Positions 53,359 through 62,571 of a stretch of DNA of 64,000 nt are shown in pieces. The number at the start of each line of letters is the position of its first letter. Position 1 is the first letter of the stretch. The notes below the pieces were generated by a model. That model worked only from the letters and a program-made list of their open reading frames with translations, was not told where the DNA came from and did not search any database. A program made the translations under genes and the position numbers. The DNA is from Bowmanella denitrificans (lineage in GTDB: Bacteria > Pseudomonadota > Gammaproteobacteria > Enterobacterales > Alteromonadaceae): contig NZ_PEBU01000003.1 in NCBI RefSeq assembly GCF_002887595.1, forward strand, positions 124,001-188,000. Reading direction: 5' to 3'.

Positions 53359-56300
53359 TATTTTTCTGCTACTGATTTATGTATTGGTCGGCGTTGAAAA
53401 GAGTGAAGCAGACTGCCAATCAGAACTAAAAAATAGACGTTTTCTAACCGAATATGCCATAAAGGGTGCAGATGAGTTACTCATTGTAGACAAATCTGCA
53501 TCCTTCTTCACTTCTTTCTACTACGATGACGAAAAATTAGAAATCAGCGCATTATCTTTATCGCCATTAAAAGAACTCATTATAGTCCCTGACTATTATA
53601 AGAATATTAAAAAAAGGCTCTGCGTTTACTTACCTGATATAAACGAAGCCAATGAAAACAATGAGCCTATTGACATAATTTTTTCCACATCAAACTCCCC
53701 TGAATTGTTAGAGATAGCCTTATTAGCCAAAGAGTGGGAAAGTGAAAATTTTACAGATAAGACAAAAAGCAGTTATGAGAATCTATTAAAAAAACTTCAA
53801 TCTAACAAAAGCCAATACATTTCTGCATTTCTTTTCACATACTTCAATACACTTTGGTCAGCAGCTCAATTTGAAAAGATAATGTCTGCCTACGAAAAGC
53901 TAGAAAAAAGTTTACTTTCACCCGACGTTTCCGTACATATTGGCATCATATATGTTGACGCAGTACTTAAGCTCAAAAAGGCAGCACTGGCAGAAAGTGT
54001 ATCCATGGATTTGCTAACTAATACTATGGAACTACAGCTATATCAGAGAATACATTTAATTGTCTTGTTGTCCGAATCACTCCTATCACAGAACAAATTG
54101 GCATCGGGATTTGCATACCTTCAGGAAGTAGAATATTTACTCAAACTTGAGTCAAAAAAGCAATATGTACCACATAGGGTATTACTAGAATACTACGACA
54201 ACAGGGCATATTACTGGCTTAAGAAATTTTACGCTGAAAAACACACTTCGCATCTCAGAACAGCCTTGATAGATGAATATAAAGCGCTCCATCATTCTTA
54301 TTTTTTGGCTGATCTGACTAAGAACCAACAGGTAATGAATAACATTGCCTGGATTAAACGAAGTCTCTGGATGCTGGAAAGTGCTAGCGAGACCTATTCG
54401 CGATCATTGGCATTAAGCATTGATAATGACAATAGCTTTAGCCGGGCACTATCATTCCGAAACCTGGCTAACCTGGAATATTCGTTAGGAAATTATCAGC
54501 AGGCCATTACCTATTTTTTACAAGTGCTTCCTTTCTCTGAGTCCTCAATGCCCAGTTGGTATACCGACAGCCTATGTGCATTAGGCAATGCCTATCGCTA
54601 CCTGGAGGACAAGCACAATGCCAATGTATATATGGCGCTTTGCCTTGATAGCACTAGAGCTTTTTCAACCACTTATACGAGTCGCCTGACAGCTTTAACC
54701 GATTACTACCATAGTGAAATCTATCCTGAAGAAGTACGTGAAGAAGTGTTGGGGTTACTTGAAAAAGTACCGGAACCTCAAGACAAGATCAAAGCGTATT
54801 TATGGCTGGCGAAAGCATCACTGGTAGCAAACAGGCTGGATGATGCAGCTGACTATTTTCGAAAAGCAAATGTACTTTCTTCTGGTGCTTCAGACCCGGT
54901 GTTAAAGATCCAAGTGAGTATGGAGGCAGCGACAGCGCTGCTGCAAAGGTCACAACAGCAAGCATTGCCCTATATTGAACAAGCGCTGGATGATATTGAA
55001 AAGATCAGGAAGGAACTTGATCCTGAACTACTAGGTCCGGCCTGGAGTCAGAAAGTTTCCGATTTTTATAATAGGCTAATAGGACAACATTTAGCCGACA
55101 GCGAATTTGATATTGCGTTTAATCTATACGAATCCTCTTTGGCAGCCAGTATGCGCAAGGTTTATGCCGTAAAGGATATAACCACAGACGAGTCTCGACT
55201 CACTAAGATAAGCAGCATAGCTGCAAAAATGGCTGTCGACGGCGCACAAGACAGTTCTCTCGAACTGAGCATTGAGAAGCGACTACTTAAGCTTGATAAG
55301 CCCGGAGCTATCCAGTCCCCTGTTTTACAGGAATTAATGTGGTACCAGAACAACAAAGAAAAGCTGCAGGAAGTTGGCCCAGCTGAGCTTATACCCGCCC
55401 AGACATTAACAGAAATTCAGGAAAAGCTAGTCCAAGGGCAAATCGTCCTCGCCTACATAGAGTTACAGCAAGAGCTTGGCGCATTTATTGTATCTCATGA
55501 TTCTTTTATCTATCGAAGCTTGAGTGACATTAAGAAACATCAGGACAATCTATCAGGGTTACAACAAAAACTTCGTTCACCCGACCAGAATCCCTGGCCG
55601 ATTCTTAAGAAGATGTCATCTTACCTGATACCGGCTGAAGTATCTGAGTCAACAGCATCAGAAGCCCTGATCATCACCAGCCCCAGTTTAAGTGCCTTTC
55701 CTTTTTCGGCAATCCCGACTAAACAGGGCAAACTTCTAATTAATGAATTGAAGCTAAAACAGATCCCTTCTACTACCAGCCATTTTCTTCCGCGCACCGA
55801 TATTAAGCGCGATGCTCTGGATCTAGCTATCTTCTCTTCCCCGATAACAACCCATGTTGCTAGTTCAGAGCAAGAACAACAGAACTGGGCGAATAAGCTA
55901 CCGCGATTGGAATGGTCAAAGTATGAAGCCAATGGTTTAAAGGACATTTATAGAGATAAAAACACCATGCAGTTTTTGCAGGAACAAGCAAATCGACAGC
56001 AACTCCTCAGTCAAAATGTCAGGGAAGCCCGAATTCTGCATATCGCCACACACAGCTACTTTAATCCGAATCAGCCAACAAACGTAGGGTTTACACTGAG
56101 TTTATGGAATGAGGGGAGTTATGACCCTGGTTTTGTTACATTTTCCGAACTTTACAGCCACTCATTTCAAAATGACTTGGTTGTAATAAACGGTTGTGAG
56201 TCTGGTCTGGGTAATACTTTTAGATCAGAGGGAATGCAAGGTATGGCAAGAGGCTTTCTGGTCAGCGGCGTTAACAACGTTATCGCTACGCTGTGGCCAA

Positions 56301-56464
56301 TTTCGGATAAAGTTTCCGCGGAATTTATGCTCAGTTTTTATCGCCACCTGGGTGATTCAAAAGACTATGCTAAAGCGCTACAACAGACCCAGATAGAATT
56401 TGCCAGCAATCCCCGCTACCGCCATCCATTTTATTGGGCAGCTTATACACATTACGCGAGATAA
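53333..56464 (+). CDS. Exported TPR-repeat protein with C-terminal CHAT protease domain
   Basis: A protein of about 1043 residues. The N terminus is a signal or anchor sequence (MDFGCVKISIFLLLIYVLVG). The middle (about 300-650) has TPR-like helical repeats (LANLEYSLGNYQQAITYFLQ, DDAADYFRKANVL). The C-terminal 320 residues are a CHAT domain (caspase-like, HetF-associated): the catalytic His is H907 in HIATHSYF and the catalytic Cys is C955 in VINGCESGLGNTF, followed by GMARGFLVSGVNNVIATLWPI. The frame is open to 53306, but the ATG at 53333 places the signal at the N terminus. Target and trigger are unknown; location outside the cytoplasm is predicted. Confidence 0.85.
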   Translation: MDFGCVKISIFLLLIYVLVGVEKSEADCQSELKNRRFLTEYAIKGADELLIVDKSASFFTSFYYDDEKLEISALSLSPLKELIIVPDYYKNIKKRLCVYLPDINEANENNEPIDIIFSTSNSPELLEIALLAKEWESENFTDKTKSSYENLLKKLQSNKSQYISAFLFTYFNTLWSAAQFEKIMSAYEKLEKSLLSPDVSVHIGIIYVDAVLKLKKAALAESVSMDLLTNTMELQLYQRIHLIVLLSESLLSQNKLASGFAYLQEVEYLLKLESKKQYVPHRVLLEYYDNRAYYWLKKFYAEKHTSHLRTALIDEYKALHHSYFLADLTKNQQVMNNIAWIKRSLWMLESASETYSRSLALSIDNDNSFSRALSFRNLANLEYSLGNYQQAITYFLQVLPFSESSMPSWYTDSLCALGNAYRYLEDKHNANVYMALCLDSTRAFSTTYTSRLTALTDYYHSEIYPEEVREEVLGLLEKVPEPQDKIKAYLWLAKASLVANRLDDAADYFRKANVLSSGASDPVLKIQVSMEAATALLQRSQQQALPYIEQALDDIEKIRKELDPELLGPAWSQKVSDFYNRLIGQHLADSEFDIAFNLYESSLAASMRKVYAVKDITTDESRLTKISSIAAKMAVDGAQDSSLELSIEKRLLKLDKPGAIQSPVLQELMWYQNNKEKLQEVGPAELIPAQTLTEIQEKLVQGQIVLAYIELQQELGAFIVSHDSFIYRSLSDIKKHQDNLSGLQQKLRSPDQNPWPILKKMSSYLIPAEVSESTASEALIITSPSLSAFPFSAIPTKQGKLLINELKLKQIPSTTSHFLPRTDIKRDALDLAIFSSPITTHVASSEQEQQNWANKLPRLEWSKYEANGLKDIYRDKNTMQFLQEQANRQQLLSQNVREARILHIATHSYFNPNQPTNVGFTLSLWNEGSYDPGFVTFSELYSHSFQNDLVVINGCESGLGNTFRSEGMQGMARGFLVSGVNNVIATLWPISDKVSAEFMLSFYRHLGDSKDYAKALQQTQIEFASNPRYRHPFYWAAYTHYAR

Positions 56465-56525
56465 GCCTGAGAGAAACAAGCACTCTCTGTCACTACTTTA
56501 AAGTACAACCTACAGAGTTAAAACC

Positions 56526-57158
56526 ATGAATTCGATTGCTCCTGCAACGCCGGGGTTATGGCAGCTTATAGCTGAAAGGCTTACAGAAAATTGGCTTAAG
56601 TTTGCAATGGCCCTGCTGTTATCCATGCAGCTTGGTGATGTATATCAAAACACAACATTAACAAGCATAAATGGAAACAAAGCCAGTACGGAAACCCCGG
56701 AGTTAACCAACTTCCAGCAAAACCTGTCTGACATAATTGACAGTAAGTTTAACCAGATAAGCGCTAGAACCTATGATCATAGTATCAATACGCAATCCAT
56801 AGTTAGGGAAGATCTTCATCAACATATTCAAATGATTAACAGACAACTGAATCTGGCCTATCAGCAGCAAATGCAACTAATGGAATCAAACCAAGAGCAA
56901 AGTCGTTCAATGGATGAGATCCGTGAAGACCTGAAGTTGATTAATGACCAGATAAAAATTGCACAGTCCTATGCCAGGGTATTTGAACAAACCAACTCAT
57001 TGTTAGTAAGAGTAATTTCGGATTTCAATGTGACTTTGAAGTCAGATGCAGTGAACCAACAACTGGGGATGATAAACGAAACACTAGCAGAACTTGAATC
57101 GGCCAACCGAAGTCTAAACCGGCACCAGAATCTTACCAGTCACACCCAGCCCAGATAA
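56526..57158 (+). CDS. One-TM coiled-coil protein
   Basis: A 210-residue protein with a hydrophobic segment at about residues 22-38 (NWLKFAMALLLSMQLG) and long, Gln/Glu-rich helices after it (INRQLNLAYQQQMQLMES, MDEIREDLKLINDQIKIA) typical of a coiled coil. No family is recognised. It lies 60 bp after the CHAT gene, and its last 19 bp overlap the convergent pgpA end. Being adjacent and co-oriented, it may be a membrane scaffold or regulator of the CHAT system. This is inference from position. Confidence 0.65.
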   Translation: MNSIAPATPGLWQLIAERLTENWLKFAMALLLSMQLGDVYQNTTLTSINGNKASTETPELTNFQQNLSDIIDSKFNQISARTYDHSINTQSIVREDLHQHIQMINRQLNLAYQQQMQLMESNQEQSRSMDEIREDLKLINDQIKIAQSYARVFEQTNSLLVRVISDFNVTLKSDAVNQQLGMINETLAELESANRSLNRHQNLTSHTQPR

Positions 57159-57673
57159 ATAAGCCCATGCAAACTTAAGCAGGCCAGTATGCCAGCCAGT
57201 ATATCGTCCAGCATAATACCCAGACCGCCATGAATATGCTTATCCAGATAGCTGATGGGCCAGGGTTTAACAATATCGAACAGACGAAATAGAATGAATC
57301 CAGCCACCAGCGTGGTTAGATTGACAGGCGCCAGCATAAAGGTCAGCAACATGCCGGCCACTTCATCCCAGACGATAGCACTATGGTCGTGCACCCCCAT
57401 ATCCCTGGCGGTTTTACCGCAGATCCAGATGCCTGCCACGCAAGCCGCCAAGGTCACAAGCAAATAAAGCGCACTGCCGCTAAAAGCGGCCAGTAAAACC
57501 AGCGGCACGGCGGCAAGACTGCCAAATGTACCAGGTGCCCAGGGTGCCAGGCCTGAGCCAAATCCAAGCGCCAGGAAATGGGCAGGATTTTTCAGACTTA
57601 GTAAATGTACAGGGTTGGATTTAGCTGAAGTGCTGATAGCCTTGTCCTTCAAAGGCGTAACGCTCCTTGCCAT
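57140..57673 (-). CDS. pgpA: Phosphatidylglycerophosphatase A
   Basis: A membrane phosphatase of about 178 residues that makes phosphatidylglycerol from its phosphate. The signature is in the middle: GKTARDMGVHDHSAIVWDEVAGM; the N terminus has ALGFGSGLAPWAPGTFGSLA. Three to four membrane helices. The start is uncertain: ATGs at 57700 and 57673 both overlap the end of thiL by 53-80 bp, and an internal TTG preceded by AGGAG is another option. Last gene of the nrdR-rib-nusB-thiL-pgpA block. Confidence 0.92.
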   Translation of the reverse strand: MARSVTPLKDKAISTSAKSNPVHLLSLKNPAHFLALGFGSGLAPWAPGTFGSLAAVPLVLLAAFSGSALYLLVTLAACVAGIWICGKTARDMGVHDHSAIVWDEVAGMLLTFMLAPVNLTTLVAGFILFRLFDIVKPWPISYLDKHIHGGLGIMLDDILAGILACLSLHGLIYLGWV

Positions 57674-58583
57674 CGCGCAGTTCCAGTTTCCCCTGCACAC
57701 CGTTTAATTGGCCGATACAGGTGACCGACACACTGGCCGTGGTCATCGCCAGGTCCAGATTGCCTTTCTGCTCTTCGGATACGCTAAACAATAGTTCGTA
57801 GTCGTCACCGGCGGTTAGTGCATAACGCAGTGCCTGCTCCCCGGCAACACTGTCGCGCATGGCCTCTGACAAGGGCAATTTGTCCACCTGCAATATCGCA
57901 CCGCAATTTGATGCCTGCATAATATGCCGTAGATCAGCAATCAGGCCATCGGATATATCGATACAGCTGCTGGCGATGCGCCTTAACATCGTTCCAACCA
58001 GTACTCTAGGGGTAGGGTAATTCAAACGGTTGGCAACGAAATTACGATGTTTAGGTGGTACATCCATTTTCCCCTGCAGCATATCCAGCCCTAATCCGGC
58101 ATCTCCCAGGGTACCGGTAACATACAACCAGTCTCCTGGCTTGGCTTTAGCGCGGGTTAAGGCCTGATCTTTAGGCACAAAGCCCTGTGCTGTCAGGGTA
58201 ATACTGAGGGGCCCTTTTACGGTATCACCACCGATCAATTGCACCGAGTAATACTCAGTCAGTTCCTGCATTCCCAAAGAGAACTCGTCCAGCCACTGCT
58301 CATCCACATTGGGCATGGCCAGTGACAGGCTAATCCAGGCAGGCTCCGCCCCCATGGCGGCCAAATCGCTGAGATTGACCGCCACCGCTTTATGGGCAAT
58401 AGCCCTGGGGGGGGTGTTTTCGGGAAAATGCACACCACTGACTAAGGTGTCAGTGGTCACTGCCAGGGACTGATTTTGCGGCACATTGACAATGGCGCAA
58501 TCGTCCCCTATTCCCAATTGCACGTCCCGGCGCACATGGCTACGCGGTTTGAAATACTGGGCAATAATGTCGAATTCTTTCAC
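57621..58583 (-). CDS. thiL: Thiamine-monophosphate kinase
   Basis: A 320-residue ATP-dependent kinase that turns thiamine phosphate into the active diphosphate coenzyme. Landmarks are GIGDDCAIVNVP, TLVSGVHFPENTPPRAIAHKAVAVNLSDLAAMGAEP, and the later CIDISDGLIADLRHI and LTAGDDYELLF. The length is normal. It lies 5 bp after nusB and overlaps pgpA, as in other gammaproteobacteria, and supplies a cofactor used by Dxs. Confidence 0.97.
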   Translation of the reverse strand: MKEFDIIAQYFKPRSHVRRDVQLGIGDDCAIVNVPQNQSLAVTTDTLVSGVHFPENTPPRAIAHKAVAVNLSDLAAMGAEPAWISLSLAMPNVDEQWLDEFSLGMQELTEYYSVQLIGGDTVKGPLSITLTAQGFVPKDQALTRAKAKPGDWLYVTGTLGDAGLGLDMLQGKMDVPPKHRNFVANRLNYPTPRVLVGTMLRRIASSCIDISDGLIADLRHIMQASNCGAILQVDKLPLSEAMRDSVAGEQALRYALTAGDDYELLFSVSEEQKGNLDLAMTTASVSVTCIGQLNGVQGKLELRDGKERYAFEGQGYQHFS

Positions 58584-58588
58584 AGGAA

Positions 58589-59011
58589 TCAGGCTTGCTC
58601 GTGTTTGCGCAGGGTACGAACCGCTTTGTCCAGCACCCCGTTAACGAATTTATGACTCTCTTCGGCACCAAAAGCCTTAGCAAGTTCAATGGCTTCGTTA
58701 ATCACTACCTTGTATGGCACGTCAACACGCTTTACCAGCTCATAGGTAGCCAAACGCAGAATGGCTTTTTCCACAGGGTCCAGCTCTTCTGGCAAACGCC
58801 CCAGGTAAGGGCGAATTTTCGCATCCAGCTCGGCGCTGTCATTGATTACGGCGCGCAGCAGTTCTTGAAAAAATGCCAGGTCTACCTTGGCCATGTCATT
58901 GGTAGACGCCAGGTGCAGTTCAATCTGGTGGGCTGAATTTTTTGACATCTGCCAGGAGTAAATGCCTTGCAGCGCCAGTTCTCTAGCCTTACGACGGGAA
59001 GATGGTTTCAC
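58589..59011 (-). CDS. nusB: Transcription antitermination factor NusB
   Basis: A 140-residue all-helical RNA-binding protein that helps transcription of ribosomal RNA genes with NusE/S10. Family features are RRKARELALQGIYSWQMS at the N terminus, LDPVEKAILRLATYEL in the middle, and PYKVVINEAIELAKAFGAEESHKFVNGVLDK near the C terminus. Normal length. Four bases after ribH and five before thiL, so it is cotranscribed. Confidence 0.97.
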   Translation of the reverse strand: MKPSSRRKARELALQGIYSWQMSKNSAHQIELHLASTNDMAKVDLAFFQELLRAVINDSAELDAKIRPYLGRLPEELDPVEKAILRLATYELVKRVDVPYKVVINEAIELAKAFGAEESHKFVNGVLDKAVRTLRKHEQA

Positions 59012-59014
59012 CGC

Positions 59015-59488
59015 TCAGACTCCTTCGATCTGGTCGATGACATTGACCATTTCCAGTGCGCCCATCGCCGCTTCAGCACCTTTGTTACCCGCCTTGGTAC
59101 CTGAACGCTCAATGGCCTGTTCAATACTGTCGGTAGTGATAACGCCAAAGGCTACAGGAATACCAAATTCTAACGATACCTGCGCCAGGCCTTTGTTACA
59201 TTCACCAGCCACGAAATCAAAATGTGGGGTACCACCGCGAATAACGGCTCCAAGGGCAATAATGGCATCAAACTTTTGCTTTTCGGCCAATTTTTTAGCC
59301 ACCACTGGAAGCTCATAAGCACCAGGCACCCGTACCAGAGTGATATCCTGATCATTGACCTCACCTACCCGCTCCAGCGTGTCCAGGGCGCCTTCCACCA
59401 GGCTTTCCACTACAAAACTGTTGAATCTGGACACAACAACGGCAAATTTCTTGCCGGTGGCGCGCAGGTTACCTTCGATGATATTCAT
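59015..59488 (-). CDS. ribH: 6,7-dimethyl-8-ribityllumazine synthase
   Basis: A 157-residue enzyme that builds the lumazine precursor of riboflavin and forms icosahedral or pentameric shells. Motifs are [22 protein letters not shown] at the start, [44 protein letters not shown] and [11 protein letters not shown] with the conserved histidine in the second block. Normal length. It follows ribBA after 110 bp that hold a hairpin, and nusB starts 4 bp after its stop. Confidence 0.97.
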   Translation of the reverse strand: MNIIEGNLRATGKKFAVVVSRFNSFVVESLVEGALDTLERVGEVNDQDITLVRVPGAYELPVVAKKLAEKQKFDAIIALGAVIRGGTPHFDFVAGECNKGLAQVSLEFGIPVAFGVITTDSIEQAIERSGTKAGNKGAEAAMGALEMVNVIDQIEGV

Positions 59489-59565
59489 GCTCTATCCCCA
59501 TAATCAAAACGGCGCGTATGATACCACAGCCGCCGTTTAGGTGAATGGCTAAAATTACAGGCAGG

Positions 59566-59591
59566 CTGGATGGAATATGGTTTCCATCCAG
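59566..59591. promoter_or_regulatory. Hairpin between ribBA and ribH
   Basis: ctggatggaa at 59566-59575 pairs with ttccatccag at 59582-59591, a perfect 10-bp stem with a 6-base loop, about 7 bp past the ribBA stop. No T-run on the minus strand. It may be an RNA-stability element or weak terminator separating the expression of the two parts of the operon. Confidence 0.45.
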
Positions 59592-59598
59592 GTTGAGC

Positions 59599-60705
59599 TT
59601 AATTCACGTATTCCACCACTTCCAGGCCAAAGCCGGATAATGCATGATACTTCTTCGGCTTGCTCAACAAACGCATCTTACGCACCCCAAGAGACGCTAG
59701 AATTTGGCAGCCCACTCCGACGGTTCGGGATGTTCCAGTCCAACCTGGTGCAGGCGCTTGTTCACCTTTATCCTCGGCTTCAAACTGGCGAACCTTGGCA
59801 ATCAAATCCTGATTGGATTCTTCCTTACCCAGAATCAATAGCACACCGCCTTCATCGGCGATACGCGCCATGGCCTGATGCAGGCCCATGCTGCGATCTA
59901 ATGAGCGCTGGGACGCCAGCAGATCGCCAAAAGTATCATGCAGGTGCACCCGCACCAGTGCTGGCACATCCCCCGCAATGTCGCCTTTGCGCAGGGCAAA
60001 ATGCAGTTGATCGTCGATTTCATCTTTATAGGTAATCAGGTCAAACTCGCCAAATTCCGTCGGCAGGCGGCACTCCGCCACCTTTTCAATGGTGGTTTCG
60101 TTGAGGTTACGATACTCAATCAAATCGGCAATAGTGCCAATCTTTATGCCGTGCTTTTCGGCGAACTTTTCCAGCTCCGGGCGCCGGGCCATGCTGCCGT
60201 CGTCATTGAGAATCTCGACAATCACGGCGGCGGGCTCTGCCCCGGCCAACCGTGCCAGGTCAACCCCGGCTTCGGTATGTCCAGCCCGATTCAGTACACC
60301 ACCATCTTTGGCAATCAACGGAAAAATATGTCCGGGCTGAACTATATCACCGGCTTTAGCATCAGGTGCCACTGCAGCCAACACGGTGCGCGCGCGATCA
60401 GCGGCAGAAATCCCGGTGGTAACACCACTGGCCGCTTCAATGGACACGGTAAAATTTGTGGAAAACTGTGCACCGTTGTTGGTCACCATCAACGGCAGAT
60501 TCAGGCGTTTACAACGCTCCGCCGTCATTGGCAAACAGACCAGGCCCCGGGCATGGGTCACCATAAAGTTAATGGCCTGCGGCGTAACATGCTGCGCCGC
60601 CATAATCAGATCACCTTCATTTTCCCGATCCTCATCGTCCATCAGGATCACCATTTTGCCCTGGCGGATATCGTCAATCAGTTCCTGGGTGCTATTCAGT
60701 GCCAT
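59599..60705 (-). CDS. ribBA: 3,4-dihydroxy-2-butanone-4-phosphate synthase with degenerate GTP cyclohydrolase II domain
   Basis: A 368-residue protein. The N-terminal RibB domain is complete: [29 protein letters not shown] and [14 protein letters not shown]. The C-terminal GTP cyclohydrolase II-like domain lacks the usual zinc cysteine cluster (in place of C-x-x-GDxFGS-x-RCDCG there is [21 protein letters not shown]), so this half is probably inactive as a cyclohydrolase and RibA would be encoded elsewhere. The ATG at 60705 was chosen over one 9 bp upstream. It lies 62 bp after ribE and 110 bp before ribH. Confidence 0.93.
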   Translation of the reverse strand: MALNSTQELIDDIRQGKMVILMDDEDRENEGDLIMAAQHVTPQAINFMVTHARGLVCLPMTAERCKRLNLPLMVTNNGAQFSTNFTVSIEAASGVTTGISAADRARTVLAAVAPDAKAGDIVQPGHIFPLIAKDGGVLNRAGHTEAGVDLARLAGAEPAAVIVEILNDDGSMARRPELEKFAEKHGIKIGTIADLIEYRNLNETTIEKVAECRLPTEFGEFDLITYKDEIDDQLHFALRKGDIAGDVPALVRVHLHDTFGDLLASQRSLDRSMGLHQAMARIADEGGVLLILGKEESNQDLIAKVRQFEAEDKGEQAPAPGWTGTSRTVGVGCQILASLGVRKMRLLSKPKKYHALSGFGLEVVEYVN

Positions 60706-60767
60706 AGTCTCCACTCAATTTTGTAGGGTAAATCTGCCACCGATTTGTCGGCAGCCTCGTTGTATCG

Positions 60768-61436
60768 TTAGCGGCCTTTTAGATATCCATGCTCGGCTAA
60801 AAACGCCATACTGATGTCTTTTTTGGCCCCCGATTGTGCGGCCTTGTCTCCCAGCAACAAACGTTCTAAATAGCGGGCAACCACATCAACTTCAAGGTTA
60901 ACTTTAGTGCCGGATTGATAATCACCTATATTGGTTTCTTTCAAGGTATGGGGCACCAAGGTCAGCATAAATCTGGCGCCGTCCAAATCGTTTACCGTCA
61001 AGCTAACACCATCCACGGTAATTGAGCCTTTCTGTGCAATATAGCGGGCCAGCTCATCCGGCGCCTGTACCCATATTTCCACCGCACGGGCGCTGCTTTG
61101 CACAGATAAAATGTCACCCACCCCATCCACATGCCCACTGACAATATGTCCGCCAAAACGGGTAGACGCCAGCATGGCTTTTTCCAGATTCACCCGCTGT
61201 CCCACCTTGTAATGAGCAAACCCGGAGCGTTTCAGGGTTTCTGCGGAAAGATCGGCCACATAGTGCTGCGACGAAAAATCTACCACGGTCAGGCACACAC
61301 CGTTAGTGGCAATACTGTCCCCCAGTGCCACGTCGCTCATATCCAGTTTGCCGCTATCAACGGTCAAACGCACATCACCACCGGTCGGCTCAATGGCGCG
61401 AATATGACCAACGGCCTGAATAATACCTGTAAACAT
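60768..61436 (-). CDS. ribE: Riboflavin synthase, alpha chain
   Basis: A 222-residue enzyme that dismutates lumazine to riboflavin. It consists of two similar barrel domains, with MFTGIIQAVGHIRAIEPTGGD and GDSIATNGVCLTVV in the first and GHVDGVGDIL, KGSITVDGVSLTVN in the second. A normal length for the family. It starts 3 bp after ribD, so it is cotranscribed, and its product uses the lumazine made by ribH in the same operon. Confidence 0.97.
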   Translation of the reverse strand: MFTGIIQAVGHIRAIEPTGGDVRLTVDSGKLDMSDVALGDSIATNGVCLTVVDFSSQHYVADLSAETLKRSGFAHYKVGQRVNLEKAMLASTRFGGHIVSGHVDGVGDILSVQSSARAVEIWVQAPDELARYIAQKGSITVDGVSLTVNDLDGARFMLTLVPHTLKETNIGDYQSGTKVNLEVDVVARYLERLLLGDKAAQSGAKKDISMAFLAEHGYLKGR

Positions 61437-61439
61437 AGG

Positions 61440-62570
61440 TTACTCCGTTTGGGAAGATGGATAGATAACTTGGGCGGTCAGGCGCAGGTCCTCGCCTACT
61501 TGGCGAATATCCTGCCAGCGCAGGGCAATGGCTTGCTGCATATGACTGAGACTTGGCATCAGTGCCAAACCCTTTGCCTTATCGCCCATGATCTTAGGCG
61601 CCTGATACAGCATCAATGTATCAACCAGCTTATATTCTAACAGTGCACCGGCCAGCGCCGCGCCCGCTTCCACCCACAAATTGTTCACCCCGGACTCGGC
61701 CAAATGGGTCAACAGTGCGGGCAAGCTCACCCGCTTGCCCTTTTCCTGACAATGCCACTGGCGAACCTGTTTAGGGTACAAATGGGGGCTAACTGACTTG
61801 TTCGCAAGCAGAATCGGCCCAGGCAAACTAAACAAACGATATTTGGGAGTTAGCTGGTTACGGCTGTCGACGATAACCCGCAGAGGCTGACGTACAACCG
61901 GGGTATCTATGCCCAACTGATTTGCATCAAGTCGCACGTTCAGCATGGGATCATCAATCATCACGGTGCCCGAGCCGGTTAAAATAGCACAGCTTTTCGC
62001 CCTTTCACGCTGCACATCCAAACGTGCTTGTTCGCTGGTAATCCACTGACTGTGGCCATTTTCCATCGCGGTTTTGCCGTCCAGACTGGCCGCCAGCTTC
62101 AGTGTCACCAAGGGCCGTCCCTGCGTCATTCGTTGAATAAATCCTGCGTTCAGGGCTTCGGCCTGACTTTTCAACAGGCCGACCTGTACATCAATTCCGG
62201 CATCTTGCAGCATTTGCAGACCACGTCCAGCTACCTGTGGGTTAGGGTCCTGCATAGCGGCCACCACACGTTTGATGCCGGCTTTAATCAAACCTTCAGC
62301 ACAAGGGGGCGTGCGCCCATAATGACTGCATGGCTCCAACGTTACATAGGCAGTAGCTCCTTTGGCGTTATCCCCGGCTTGTCTTAGGGCAAACACCTCT
62401 GCATGTGGGCCACCAGCCTGCTGATGCCAGCCCTCCCCAACCAGTTCACCGCGGGCAGAAACAATCACACAGCCAACGTTTGGATTAGGTGAGGTGGTAT
62501 AACGCCCTTTTTCTGCCAGTTGCAAGGCATTAGCCATCCATTGATGATCGGCTTGGCTGAATTGCGACAT
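61440..62570 (-). CDS. ribD: Bifunctional riboflavin biosynthesis deaminase/reductase
   Basis: A 376-residue enzyme. The N-terminal deaminase domain binds zinc through the histidine and glutamate in GGPHAEVFAL and the cysteines of EPCSHYGRTPPCAEGLI; the C-terminal reductase domain has VTLKLAASLDGKTAMENGHSQWIT and a NADPH-binding region near the LWVEAGAALAGALL segment. The ATG at 62570 lies one base past the nrdR stop region, and 27 residues of frame upstream are not used. Second gene of the nrdR-ribD operon. Confidence 0.97.
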   Translation of the reverse strand: MSQFSQADHQWMANALQLAEKGRYTTSPNPNVGCVIVSARGELVGEGWHQQAGGPHAEVFALRQAGDNAKGATAYVTLEPCSHYGRTPPCAEGLIKAGIKRVVAAMQDPNPQVAGRGLQMLQDAGIDVQVGLLKSQAEALNAGFIQRMTQGRPLVTLKLAASLDGKTAMENGHSQWITSEQARLDVQRERAKSCAILTGSGTVMIDDPMLNVRLDANQLGIDTPVVRQPLRVIVDSRNQLTPKYRLFSLPGPILLANKSVSPHLYPKQVRQWHCQEKGKRVSLPALLTHLAESGVNNLWVEAGAALAGALLEYKLVDTLMLYQAPKIMGDKAKGLALMPSLSHMQQAIALRWQDIRQVGEDLRLTAQVIYPSSQTE

Positions 62571-62571
62571 G

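Noticed and set aside
60706-60767. FMN riboswitch before ribBA
   Set aside because: The 62-bp gap is too short, and the conserved RFN sequence was not seen there or in the other rib gaps.
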